From: Mesostigma viride
Taxonomy: Eukaryota; Streptophyta; Mesostigmatophyceae; Mesostigmatales; Mesostigmataceae
NCBI GenBank assembly: GCA_009746045.1
Contig: RPFO01000225.1
Location: 1,043,090 to 1,107,089 of the forward strand
Direction: 5' to 3'
DNA: 64,000 bases
A model generated the notes under the pieces. It had not been told where the DNA came from. It saw only the letters and a program-made list of their open reading frames with translations, and searched no databases. Position 1 is the first letter of the stretch. Each line of letters begins with the position of its first letter. The position numbers were made by a program, and so were the translations under genes. Of this stretch, positions 34,501-46,991 are shown one piece after another.

Positions 34501-37500
34501 CACCCGTGTGACCTGCAAGCTGTTAGTGGCATGACCGGCGGATGGCATCACACTGACAGGGCTACCACGTTGCAAAGGGCTTGCAAACGTACATCAAAAT
34601 ACACCCCCAGCCGCGCGCCCTCCAGCTCCGTCGCCGTCGTCATCTCGTTCATGATGGGCACCTTGACCGCCGGCTGTGGTGGCATCGGGGTGATGTGGAA
34701 GCGAGCCAAGCAACGCACGCAACACGCGTGACGCGACGATGAGAAAGTACACGCCCACACGCCCAGTCCCAAACCAGACCTGTGCGTTTCGGAGCCTGTG
34801 TTGGTGACGGCAATACCGGCTGTGCGCACCTAGGTGAGTACCCCAACAACTTTAAGGCATTCACTGACCCATTCTGCCATCTGCCCACCACCAAGGGTTG
34901 CGGTGTTGTTGATAAAGCAAACGTTTCACAGTCGTGCTTGGAAGAGCTATCCGTGGGGCCTACAACACAAGGAAATGATGAGATGCTGCAAAGTGATTAA
35001 ACCACTGGGTGAGCATTCCTGCGCAAAGACAGAGACCCCTTATTCGTTGTTCCAGAAAACATTCCATGGAGCAGAAGGGGTCCGTTGACAACGCTCGGCC
35101 ACGCGCAGAACCAATGACCCCCACCCCCACCCTCCCTCGTGTTCCCGCACAAGCCAGCAGCTCCAGAAATAACGCGGGGTGGCGTCGTGGCCCCTCCATG
35201 GCACTGGCCCGAGGGCAGCCCCCTCACCTGCAGCGCAGTACCGGTCGCCTCACCTGCAGCACAGCACAGCCCCATCACCTGCATCGCAGCACCGGTCGCC
35301 TCACCTGCAGCATGGAGATCTTGTCATGCTCATCCGGGCCCGCGATTACCGCGTACCTGCCAGGTGTCGCACAGGGTACAGGATTGCGCGTGCGCAGCGC
35401 AGTTTTCAGTCGTTTGCAGACAAGAATGCGAAGGGACTTGAAACATGTTCACAAACGCACGTGATCTAATCACACGTGCAAGATACTCGGGATAGGCATA
35501 CTTTCCCGCATCCGCGTAATCCACCACACAGACCTAGCGGGAGCATGGGCAGGGCTCTCTGCCTACAGCCAACTGTTGGATTCCTTCTGGGTGTGCCTGA
35601 CTGTCCTTGGGACACCTTCCTCTGATACATGTTGTTCTCACGACAACGGCATCGTTTCTTTGGTTGGTTTGCAATAAAGAGAATCCACCATGCCAAAGTG
35701 GCCAGCGGAAGCAGAAGCAGGGCACAAGGGAACGCCGCGCCCGCTGCAGCAGGCACAGCTGGCGGACAACAAATGTCTCGATCCAGCAAAGAAGACACAA
35801 CTGCTGCACTTGCATCAAGTGCCTGCTGCACGGATGGTATATCGCCGACATCTGCAGGCAGGTGTACCACCGCACGCCAGAGACGAGCATAGGAGGGGGG
35901 CGATCCAGGCTGACGGCAAGTACTCCTCGGCAGATGCTGGGCGGCCAGTACACAGCTGGCGTGCCGTGTGTCTGCATCACTCACGCAAGCAGGGCGTCCT
36001 CCACACTTGAGGTGATCGGGCCCACGTTCGAGACGGTGAAGGAGGTGGTGATGTGCCTGGCAGAGGGCGAGCAGGCAGGCAGAGGCATCAAGGAGGGTGT
36101 CAGGCAGAGGCAAGAACACGCGTAAGGACGGAGCCAGGTGCAGCCAATCAAAATCAAGACGGAGGAGAGGCCAATAATGACGGGCATCACCCTCACTGGC
36201 ATGCATCCCGCCTGCTAGCGTCTCATGGAGGCGTCGAACATATTACCCTAGTGCACAAGCTTGGCACCCATCTGATGAGGTGGACGGGCGCCCCCCTATG
36301 GGCACACCCACATGGTTGAAAACACTCTGCTGCAGTTGTTAACCCAGGTTTGCTGCCATGATGATGTCATCGCACCAAAGAAACAAGGAGCATCTTCGCG
36401 TACTTAAACAAACAAGGAGCACGTATGTATGCGTTTCCGCTACGCACCCGTGCACAGAGATGCGCCCAAATGTCCCCTTCAGGCCCACCACGCCGCACAG
36501 GCTGGCAGGGATGCGGATAGACCCTGGAAGGGCCCAGCACATAACACAAGCCATGGCGCACCTCCCCCATGGTCAGTCCAGCGCAGACTGCAGAGGCCAT
36601 GGCACTAGACGCAGCGGGCAATAGTTGCAACGAGGGATGGGCGCCTTACCGGGTGGCAGCAACATCCTGAGGCATCGCAAGACAGCAATCTTCTCAACAC
36701 GATCGATGCACATGGCTTCGCATGACACCAAGTCCCAAGTGCTGGCAAGCAAGGTCGACGTGGCAGAGCAAGAAACATGTCAGCAGCAACCATGGGCAGG
36801 ACTGAGCGATGCGTGAACAAGCCAGTGGGGGTGGTCTGACGCCGTGGGAGCATTTACTCCTGTGAGCGCGCCACGTCATGTGAGCATGGTGGATCATCGC
36901 GTTGCCGCTTTAACTTTTAGTCTAGAGAAGCATGCCTCTTACCTTTGCAAAACCGTTGTTTCTGCCAGATGTGTTGCTGATAACCCTTGACAACATGCTG
37001 TAAGGTGATGGTGACAGGGACAACGGCCCCCTCAGCGCAACCCCAGTGCACGCAGCAAAAACACGCGGCGCACGTGCCCCCGCAGCGGACCGCAACGCTG
37101 GCCAGCAGCTGGCTTCCCTACGCAAGGTCCACACAAGTCCACCCGTCCGCATGCGACTCCCCTACATGCACATTACCTAGTAAGCGTGCCAGCATCCCCA
37201 CCGTGGCATGGGTGTATTGCAGACTAGCGGGCAACCCTCCCCATCCACCCTGCATCTTGCGAGTGCCCTACAAACGAGACAACAAGCCAATCCAGCCACC
37301 AAGGCCGAACCAGCCACCAAGGCCGAACCAGCCACCAAGGCCGAAGCAGCCACCAAGGGGAAAATGGATGAGAGGGCCAGCTCACCGCTGCTGTCAGATC
37401 CGATCGCGACGGGGCAGATGCCAGCAGCCACCACGGCCGCGGGACCTGAGGAGCTTCCCCCAGGGAAGTGGTTGGGGTTGTGCGGGTTGCGGCAGGTGCT

Positions 37501-40500
37501 GGCGCCGCACAAGCCCACCCCACATGCAAAGCATAACCCAGCGATGAGCATTCAGGAGCGCAACCGCGAGACCGTAAACATCTCATCAACATCCACTTTC
37601 CTTGTTCGATGCTAACCCAGCAGCAATGCGAGAGATTGTGCAGAAACAGGAATGCGAGAGGTTGTGCAGAAACAGCAATGCGAGAGGTTGTGCAGAAACA
37701 GGAATGCGAGAGAAGGCGCGCCTGCTTGCGTCTGTGCCTAAAGAGGACAGGGTGGGAGTGGCAAGGGACGTGAAGAGTGGCGACACCCACTGTGACCCAA
37801 GAGCCCTTGCTCCGCGACCCGAGAGACGCCGCGAGAACGCGAGAGCTTCGCGTGCTGGGCCATGACGGCAAGCTTTTGTCATGATGAGCGCCAGATCCGT
37901 ACCCCCTGCACGCTCTCTGCTCACCATGCATCCTGGATGCGGTTGCATGCACCCACTACACACTGGCGCCCCCCCACTCATCCCCCCTAGGAAGCGCTCC
38001 CTCACCCGTAGTGTGGGTTGATGCCCGTCACTCCCAGCGATATCTCCTGCATGTTGGCCTTGCCGATGATGACCGCGCCGCACTGCCGCAGCCGCTGCAC
38101 CACGTACGCATCAGCCATCACAGGGCGCTCATTGGCCAGCCAGTTGGTGCCACCTGTGCCACACAGGAAGGGTGGGGACGAGGGGTGGGGGTGGGGGGTG
38201 GGGGTTACCAGCTCCCATGCATGAGAAACGTTCTCCACGAACCAGTACATCCTGGAGAGTGGCCCACACACGGCTGGCCTTCCTCTTCAGTCCCAGCAGG
38301 GTATGCCCCCCACGTGACAACCTGTTGGCGCGACCATCATGACCGCGCCGCGCGCCAACACCATCACGAGGCATGACCGCGCCAACACCATCACGAGGCA
38401 TGACCGCGCCGCGCACCAACACCATCATGACCGCGCCAACACCATCACGAGGCATGACCGCGCCAACACCATCACGAGGCATGACCGCGCCAACACCATC
38501 ACGAGGCATGACCGCGCCAAGCACCATCACGAGGCATGACCGCGCCAACACCACCACGAGGCATGACCGCACCAACACCATCACGAGGCATGACCGCGCC
38601 AACACCATCACGAGGCATGACCGCGCCAACACCATCACGAGGCATGACCGCACCAACACCATCACGAGGCATGACCGCGCCAACACCATCACGAGGCATG
38701 ACCGCGCCAACACCATCACGAGGCATGACCGCGCCAACACCATCACGAGGCATGACCGCGCCAACACCATCACGAGGCATGACCGCGCCAACACCATCAC
38801 GAGGCATGACCGCACCAACACCATCACGAGGCATGACCGCGCCAACACCATCACGAGGCATGACCGCGCCAACACCATCACGAGGCATGACCGCGCCAAC
38901 ACCATCACGAGGCATGACCGCGCCAACACCATCACGAGGCATGACCGCGCCAACACCATCACGAGGCATGACCGCGCCAACACCATCACGAGGCATGACC
39001 GCGCCAACACCATCACGAGGCATGACCGCGCCAACACCATCATGACCGCATGACCGCGCCAACACCATCACGAGGCATGACCGCGCCAACACCATCGCGA
39101 GGCATGACCGCGCCAACACCATCACGAGGCATGACCGCACCAACACCATCACGAGGCATGACCGCGCCAACACCATCACGAGGCATGACCGCGCCAACAC
39201 CATCACGAGGCATGACCGCGCCAACACCATCACGAGGCATGACCGCGCCAACACCATCACGAGGCATGACCGCGCCAACACCATCATGACCGCATGACCG
39301 CGCCAACACCATCACGAGGCATGACCGCGCCAACACCATCACGAGGCATGACCGCGCCAACACCATCACGAGGCATGACCGCGCCAACACCATCACGAGG
39401 CATGACCGCGCCAACACCATCACGAGGCATGACCGCGCCAACACCATCACGAGGCATGACCGCACCAACACCATCACGAGGCATGACCGCGCCAACACCA
39501 TCACGAGGCATGACCGCGCCAACACCATCACGAGGCATGACCGCGCCAACACCATCACGAGGCATGACCGCGCCAACACCATCACGAGGCATGACCGCGC
39601 CAACACCATCACGAGGCATGACCGCGCCAACACCATCGCGAGGCATGACCGCACCAACACCATCACGAGGCATGACCGCGCCAACACCATCACGAGGCAT
39701 GACCGCGCCAACACCATCGCGAGGCATGACCGCGCCAACACCATCACGAGGCATGACCGCGCCAAGCACCATCGCGAGGCATGACCGCGCCAACACCATC
39801 ACGAGGCATGACCGCACCAACACCATTACGAGGCATGCCCGCGCCAACACCATCACGAGGCATGACCGCGCCAACACCATCACGAGGCATGACCGCGCCA
39901 ACACCATCACGAGGCATGACCGCACCAACACCATTACGAGGCATGACCGCGCCAACACCATCACGAGGCATGACCGCGCCAACACCATCACGAGGCATGA
40001 CCGCGCCAACACCATCACGAGGCATGACCGCGCCAACACCATCACGAGGCATGACCGCGCCAACACCATCACGAGGCATGACCGCGCCAACACCATCGCG
40101 AGGCATGACCGCACCAACACCATCACGAGGCATGACCGCGCCAACACCATCACGAGGCATGACCGCGCCAACACCATCGCGAGGCATGACCGCGCCAACA
40201 CCATCACGAGGCATGACCGCGCCAAGCACCATCGCGAGGCATGACCGCGCCAACACCATCACGAGGCATGACCGCACCAACACCATTACGAGGCATGCCC
40301 GCGCCAACACCATCACGAGGCATGACCGCGCCAACACCATCACGAGGCATGACCGCGCCAACACCATCACGAGGCATGACCGCACCAACACCATTACGAG
40401 GCATGCCCGCGCCAACACCATCACGAGGCATGACCGCGCCAAGCACCATCGCGAGGCATGACCGCGCCAACACCACCACGAGGCATGACCGCGCCAACAC

Positions 40501-43500
40501 CATCACGAGGCATGACCGCGCCAACACCACCACGAGGCATGACCGCGCCAACACCATCACGAGGCATGACCGCGCCAACACCATCACGAGGCATGACCGC
40601 GCCAACACCATCACGAGGCATGACCGCGCCAGCACCATCACGAGGCATGACCGTACCAACACCATCACGAGGCATGACCGCGCCAACACCATCACGAGGC
40701 ATGACCGCACCAACACCATCACGAGGCATGACCGCGCCAACACCATCACGAGGCATGACCGCGCCAACACCATCACGAGGCATGACCGCGCCAAGCACCA
40801 TCGCGAGGCATGACCGCACCAACACCATCACGAGGCATGACCGCGCCAACACCATCACGAGGCATGACCGCGCCAACACCATCACGAGGCATGACCGCGC
40901 CAGCACCATCACGAGGCATGACCGTGCCAACACCACCACGAGGCATGACCGCGCCAACACCATCACGAGGCATGACCGCACCAACACCATCACGAGGCAT
41001 GACCGCGCCAACACCATCACGAGGCATGACCGCGCCAACACCATCACGAGGCATGACCGCGCCAACACCATCACGAGGCATGACCGTACCAACACCATCA
41101 CGAGGCATGACCGCGCCAGCACCATCACGAGGCATGACCGTACCAACACCATCACGAGGCATGACCGCGCCAACACCATCACGAGGCATGACCGCACCAA
41201 CACCATCACGAGGCATGACCGCGCCAACACCATCACGAGGCATGACCGCGCCAACACCATCACGAGGCATGACCGCGCCAAGCACCATCGCGAGGCATGA
41301 CCGCACCAACACCATCACGAGGCATGACCGCGCCAACACCACCACGAGGCATGACCGCGCCAACACCATCACGAGGCATGACCGCGCCAACACCACCACG
41401 AGGCATGACCGCGCCAACACCATCACGAGGCATGACCGTACCAACACCATCACGAGGCATGACCGCGCCAACACCATCACGAGGCATGACCGCACCAACA
41501 CCATCACGAGGCATGACCGCGCCAACACCATCACGAGGCATGACCGCGCCAACACCATCACGAGGCATGACCGCGCCAACACCATCATGACCGCATGACC
41601 GCGCCAACACCATCACGAGGCATGACCGCGCCAACACCATCGCGAGGCATGACCGTGCCAACACCATCACGAGGCATGACCGCGCCAAGCACCATCGCGA
41701 GGCATGACCGCACCAACACCATCACGAGGCATGACCGCGCCAACACCATCACGAGGCATGACCGCGCCAACACCATCACGAGGCATGACCGTGCCAACAC
41801 CATCATGACCGCATGACCGCGCCAACACCATCACGAGGCATGACCGCGCCAACACCATCACGAGGCATGACCGCGCCAACACCATCACGAGGCATGACCG
41901 TGCCAACACCACCACGAGGCATGACCGCGCCAACACCATCACGAGGCATGACCGCGCCAACACCATCACGAGGCATGACCGCGCCAACACCATCACGAGG
42001 CATGACCGTGCCAACACCACCACGAGGCATGACTGCGCCAACACCATCACGAGGCATGACCGCGCCAACACCATCACGAGGCATGACCGCGCCAACACCA
42101 TCACGAGGCATGACCGCGCCAACACCATCACGAGGCATGACCGCGCCAGCACCATCACGAGGCATGACCGCACCAACACCATCACGAGGCATGACCGCGC
42201 CAGCACCATCACGAGGCATGACCGCACCAACACCATCACGAGGCATGACCGCACCAACACCATCACGAGGCATGACCGCGCCAACACCATCACGAGGCAT
42301 GACCGCACCAACACCATCACGAGGCATGACCGCGCCAACACCATCACGAGGCATGACCGCGCCAACACCATCACGAGGCATGACCGCGCCAACACCATCA
42401 CGAGGCATGACCGCGCCAACACCATCACGAGGCATGACCGCGCCAACACCATCACGAGGCATGACCGCACCAACACCATCACGAGGCATGACCGCGCCAA
42501 CACCATCACGAGGCATGACCGCGCCAACACCATCACGAGGCATGACCGTGCCAACACCATCATGACCGCATGACCGCGCCAACACCACCACGAGGCATGA
42601 CCGCGCCAACACCATCACGAGGCATGACCGTGCCAACACCATCACGAGGCATGACCGCGCCAACACCATCACGAGGCATGACCGCGCCAACACCATCACG
42701 AGGCATGACCGCGCCAACACCATCGCGAGGCATGACCGCGCCAACACCATCACGAGGCATGACCGCGCCGCGCACCAACACCATCATGACCGCGCCAAGC
42801 ACCAGCATGGAGGAAAGCATTAGAGGCAGCCCCACCCAAACGCACATCCCAGCGATGGGTATGTGGCGACATCCCGATGCCCTGGGTCGCTGCTCAATCC
42901 AATGACGGACCAGTGGGTGCATATTGATGCCCCTAGATAAAAGACCAATGACCCAAATCGGCCCTCAACGAATATCGTGAGCTAGAAACAGGGTCGTTGT
43001 TCTGGAACGGGAAGACACTCCTTCCGCAAGGGAGGCGAGACGACAGCCATCCCTTGGCTTGATAATGAAAGGGGGCATGCCCCAGATGGCACCCTGCCAT
43101 GGCACGTACCGGTGGATTTGTAGGGGAGGCAATCGATGTCATCCTTGACTGCGACAGGTACGCCATCCAGCAGGGAGAGCGGCTCGTCTGCGAACAACCA
43201 GGGGGCGGGGAGCCAGCGGGGCATGCAGCAGGCAACAGGGATGGCAAGGGCCAGCAGTGGGTGGATGATGGCAAGGGACACGTCCTTGGGTGATGAGGGT
43301 GCAGTCAGGACAGATGCAGGCCAAAGCGTTGCACATACGCTGGGCAAAGGCGGAATGGGGACAACCACAGCACTGTTCCTGGTGATGCGAGCCGCGCATG
43401 GCGTCAGGTGTCCAAGGGTGTGCAGGGAATAGAATAAGATGTGCAGTTATGGGGGGAAGGGAATAGAATAAGATGTGCAGTTATGGGGGGAAGGGAATAG

Positions 43501-46086
43501 AATAAGATGTGCAGTTATGGGGGGAAGGGAATAGAATAAGATGAACAGTTATGGGGGGAAGTCGTGGGAGAACGAACGTGGGGTAGCGCCCGATGCCTGC
43601 TCACACGGCAGCTTTGCGGTGTGAGCAACATTTATGCTGGCAGGGGTGGCCGCTGTATACTTATTAGCTACAAGTTCATTGCTGCATACTATTTGCCACC
43701 TGTGACCTCCTAACACAGTCTGCCATGTCCAGGCAAAATCCACTAGTTTGCAGGACACTGGCAGCGGCATGTCCAGCCACCCCAGCGGAATGGATGGCTA
43801 GCTTTTGCCCCTTCCTTTCCCTGCCTACCTTGCTTTCCCTGTCCCGTCCCCTTGCCCTCGCCCCCCTTGCTTGCCGTTGTCCTGCACGCCTCACCTTTGC
43901 GGTACCTCTCGGTGGACGCAAACGCCTGCTGCCGAATATCGTCCTCATTGGATGAAATGAAGAAGCGCATGGGCGGGTGGCGCGCCTCCGAGTCCGCGAT
44001 GAAAGAGATGATGCGCTCGGCCACCTGCAGGGTGGTGGCGGCAGCAGCGGAAAGAAGAGGCCATGGGGTGAGGTGTTGGCGTGGTGTGGTGCATAGGCCA
44101 TTGTGGCCAGAGGCACATGCGCATGAAGACACGAGAGGGAAAAGAGTGAGAACACCGTTGACCAAAACTGCTCCTTCCAAAGCATGCACACGCGCACAAA
44201 GAATCAAGCTAGGAATGGGACAGATCATCAAAGGTTTGGGGCAACAGAAACGCATTCCAACCGCAGTAACATCACTGGGTCGTCCTGCGAGCACATGTCC
44301 TGAGCGCCGCATGGGTTTACTCCATCGACCCAAGTGCACACGCACAAACACTTTGGGGCATGAACTCCCGGCTCACTTGTTGAGCGCAACCTTTTAAACA
44401 GCTATCAGCCGTGTGGGGACTGTGGGGGGCAGCAAGACAGGCGGGCAGGTGGGTTACAGAGCCACTGAACCGCTGGGTCGGTTGGTGGGGCGGCGGGGTT
44501 GGGGAAGTTGGGCAGGGGAGTGGGTGGGGTCAGTTGGGCCACAGCAAGCATGGAGACGCTCTAATGAAACTGATTATATATTGCTCGGTGACCCCCAGCT
44601 CCCATGGGCTAGCCAGTGCCCACGAGTCCAAACCCTGCACAGCCACCACACAGCGCATCCTCTGGCCATCACCACCACCGCCAGCACCCAAAACGGACCC
44701 ACCTCGCTGGGCGTGGTCTGCCCCAGCCGGAACGCGTTGCCAAAGTCCCGGATGCTGGCATACACTTTGCTGCGCGAGGGCGTGCGGCGGTGGCCCATCC
44801 CCGGCACGGCCATCGGCGACACAAAGTCCTTGTACAGCCCGACCACGGTGGCCTGCAGTCGTGCGGGCGCGCTGGGCATGGTCTCGTCCAGTATAGAGGT
44901 GGAGCTAGTGGGGCCCTCGCCGTAGTCTGCGCGACACCAGAACACGTTATGGGGGGACCATGCCACCGGGGGGGAGAAGGGGGGGGGGGGATTGGGGGGG
45001 TGCTAGTGAGGGGGTTGTTAGTGGGTGGGATTTTGAAGGGGGGATGGGCAGGCCATCCACACACGCCATGGGTTGATTCGATGCTGTCATAATCTGTGAA
45101 ATAGCCGCTAGCGCGCGCCACACATGAGTATATGCGCCCACAGCCACCAGAGTCCCCAGCAAATTCTCTGCCGCTACCTGGTTTGCATCGGGTCGCCACG
45201 CACATCGGACGCACAAGGCGCAGAGATGGCGATTACAGTCAGAGGGCACTAACCCGCGTCACACCCACGAAAGGGCGGTCCTGTACTCCCCACGCCAAGG
45301 GGTCCGTGCTGCCCGGGTGGAACACGGCTGGCAGGGGCATGTGCGCAGGGCGCCGTGGACAGAACCATGCCAGGGGACAATGTGGGTGGACAATGTGAGT
45401 GGGCGGCAACCAGCTCGCAGCAACTGCACGCGTACCAGCGGGCAGCAGCGGCTCAAACGTGGGCCGTTCGGGGACATCCACCTCTCGCAGCACCTGCACA
45501 CGGCGACCGATGGGGGGGCATGCTAGGGGATGGGTGTTAACGGTAACCCCGAGGGACAACGGAGCAACTCTAGTACGCAAAGCTTGCCCAACAGTGGATA
45601 GGAGGCAGATTCTGCTAGCGACGGCAACCGAGTGCGGCTACAAGGGGAAGGCAAAGCCACAACCAAGATCACGTTCCCACTACGACACATGGGATTTATT
45701 ATTGCCAATTCTGCGTAATCCCGTACCTGAAGAAGGCCTGCCTCCCGCATCATCCTCGGGATCAAAAACACCCGAAGAGGAGACTCCAGCGCCATGGAGA
45801 AAATGCGCAGGGGAAGGCCGACGAGTCTAGGAACTGCGCGGCTTGAGATGAAGCACGACAATTCGTGGGGTGGGGGAGAGTGAGAATACATGACTGGACC
45901 CGCAACACACAATCGAGTCAGGAAATTCAGGTTTGCCGCTTGGACCGTACCTCTTAACTTCCGCACTGTGTATTCGGCATCCTGCAGTGCAACCGCTTCG
46001 TTGGGTTTTAACACCTTCCGCTTCTTCTTTGGCCGCAGGAAGCACATCGCCACAGCTACCACAATCACGGCGCTTGTAACTACCAT
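28518..46086 (-). CDS. FAAH: Fatty-acid amide hydrolase (plant FAAH type, amidase signature family), 20 exons
   Basis: Exons, in transcript order: 46086-45951, 45833-45727, 45493-45436, 45327-45265, 44926-44703, 44024-43895, 43187-43110, 38153-38006, 37498-37386, 36523-36448, 36056-35985, 35356-35305, 34673-34593, 33857-33777, 32634-32531, 31771-31679, 30808-30740, 29908-29844, 29245-29184, 28637-28518. They join in frame to 643 residues (Arabidopsis FAAH is about 600). The enzyme cleaves N-acylethanolamines and other fatty amides. A Ser-Ser-Lys triad is visible: Lys254 in LLDGVPVAVKDD, the cis-Ser in GGSSSG (328-333), nucleophile Ser354 in SSGSIRIPASLCGVVGLK. An N-terminal hydrophobic stretch (2-17) with a following KKKRK suggests membrane anchoring. 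Other family blocks: GKANMQEISLGVTGINPHYG, KIPELEELRVAH, DVLVVPTTG, GLPIGLQIIGRPW. The usual DGGGS before the nucleophile reads DSSGS. About ten residues may be missing between exons 15 and 16. Confidence 0.9.
30082..30110. repeat. 18-bp duplication of a partly palindromic unit
   Basis: CTGTCTATAGAAGACAG occurs twice in a row inside an amide hydrolase intron; CTGTCT and AGACAG can pair. Confidence 0.75.
30809..30925. repeat. G-run minisatellite after amide hydrolase exon 17
   Basis: A run of about 17 G bases then several copies of a GAGGACAAGGGGACACAAAA-type unit. On the transcribed strand this is a C-rich polypyrimidine tract ending right at the exon 17 acceptor. Confidence 0.75.
32638..32760. 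repeat. Poly-G runs separated by TTAGCGT(T/G)GC
   Basis: At least four G-runs of 7-20 bases separated by TTAGCGTTGC or TTAGCGTGGC. In the transcript these are C-runs lying just upstream of the exon 15 acceptor. Confidence 0.85.
33264..33600. repeat. Perfect (CCCA)n microsatellite, about 84 units
   Basis: 337 bp of uninterrupted CCCA/CACC repeat in intron 14 of the amide hydrolase. The transcribed RNA would read (GGGU)n, which can form G-quadruplexes. Long Trp-Val-Gly-Gly readings in all frames are repeat translations, not proteins. Confidence 0.97.
37294..37362. repeat. 18-bp tandem repeat in amide hydrolase intron 9
   Basis: About four copies of CCAGCCACCAAGGCCGAA, 18 bp, just downstream (in transcript order) of exon 9. 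Confidence 0.85.
37625..37713. repeat. 26-bp tandem repeat in amide hydrolase intron 8
   Basis: AATGCGAGAG(G/A)TTGTGCAG begins at 37625, 37651, 37677 and 37703, a constant 26-bp period. Confidence 0.9.
38337..42805. repeat. 27-bp satellite array (~165 units) in amide hydrolase intron 7
   Basis: Unit ATGACCGCGCCAACACCATC ACGAGGC (27 bp), about 4.47 kb in total. Variant units (CCAAGCACCATCGCGAGG, CACCACGAGG, CATTACGAGG, GACCGTACC, CATCATGACCGC) recur at set distances; for instance the CCAAGCACC variant at 39762 and 40222 is 460 bp apart, so blocks of 17 units were duplicated. Because 27 is a multiple of 3, long open frames occur on both strands; none is a gene. Confidence 0.97.
43425..43560. 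repeat. Four 34-bp tandem units in amide hydrolase intron 6
   Basis: GGGAATAGAATAAGATGTGC starts at 43425, 43459, 43493 and 43527; the last unit has GAACAG instead of GTGCAG. Confidence 0.97.
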
Positions 46087-46991
46087 GGCTTCCTTGCTAT
46101 TCTAAGTGTATATTCTGTGACCCAGATTACAGCAAATACATCGCACGTTCGGGCCTGACAACTGACACACGCGCAAATAAATCAGAATTGCGGCATTACC
46201 TGGGGGAATTTTCCACCATACGATCCAACTTTCTTAACGACAAGTTCCTTTTTAACAAGTCGGGCTGCAGTACAAGGAAATGATTTTCTTCGAAGCGCAA
46301 TTCTGCATATGTTTTACATTATTGTGGCTCCTATGGCCAAGGCTTATGTTCGTTAACGTTACCCATATCGCCTGATGGTAGCTCACGGCGACAAATAATT
46401 AGCGGGAAGGAACTGGTGATAGCTCGCGGGGAGCCCCCACGTGGCAGGGTTAACGGCATGCTCGCGCTCCTGGGGTCGGGTGCTTGGCCGCTTGCGCGTT
46501 GCGACTTGCGACTTGCGAGTTGCGACTTGCGTCTTGCGACCTTGCGGTAAGTCGAACATTCACATTAGGCCAGCACTGAGCACTCCAGTCTCAACAGACT
46601 CAACTCTCCACTCTCCAGAGTCCAGACGGCCAGACCCTAATAAAACTCCGAATACGGGCCTAACTTTGGCCTAACCTGCACACGCCTATTTCAGATCCAA
46701 GACTGGTTCTACAGGAAATCGGTCTGCTAAGGCCACGTGGCATAAGCTGCTATGAACTAGAGCTGTTATAACGATGCTCGCGAGGGGCAGAAGCGGAGCC
46801 CAAAAAACCTCGGACATGCTCGGCAAAGAGCGATGCTCGCGACGAATACAAGCGAACAAACGAGCTTTTTTCCAACGCGCTGGTGAGATTTGGTTCCCGC
46901 TTATCTGAACTTCCAATGATGCCATATGAGTGCGAAGCAGTGACGGCTTTCAGCCATCGGTAACGGTGACTGCGGGAGCCCCGCCTGAATA
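46087..46991. promoter_or_regulatory. Shared promoter region of divergent amide hydrolase and DUF707 genes
   Basis: 905 bp separate the two start codons, which point away from each other. No open frame of note. It contains a heptamer run at 46491-46546 (TTGCGAC and one-base variants, about eight units). By position it must hold both promoters; no TATA box was identified with confidence. Confidence 0.55.
46491..46546 (+). repeat. Heptamer repeat TTGCGAC in the divergent promoter
   Basis: About eight consecutive 7-bp units: TTGCGAC with variants TTGCGAG, TTGCGTC and TTGCGCG. Confidence 0.9.

Noticed and set aside
35330-35527. An extra amide hydrolase exon encoding YADAGKYAYPEYLARV
   Set aside because: Exons 11 and 12 join in phase without it, and the family shows no such segment there.
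38337-42805. CRISPR array
   Set aside because: Units are contiguous with no unique spacers, the genome is eukaryotic and no cas gene is present. The same holds for the 25-bp array at 51575.
38339-42922. Many overlapping open frames of 70-316 codons on both strands (Met-Thr-Ala-Pro-Thr-Pro-Ser-Arg-Gly type repeats)
   Set aside because: They are translations of the 27-bp satellite, open in several frames because the unit is a multiple of three; the region is intron 7 of the amide hydrolase.
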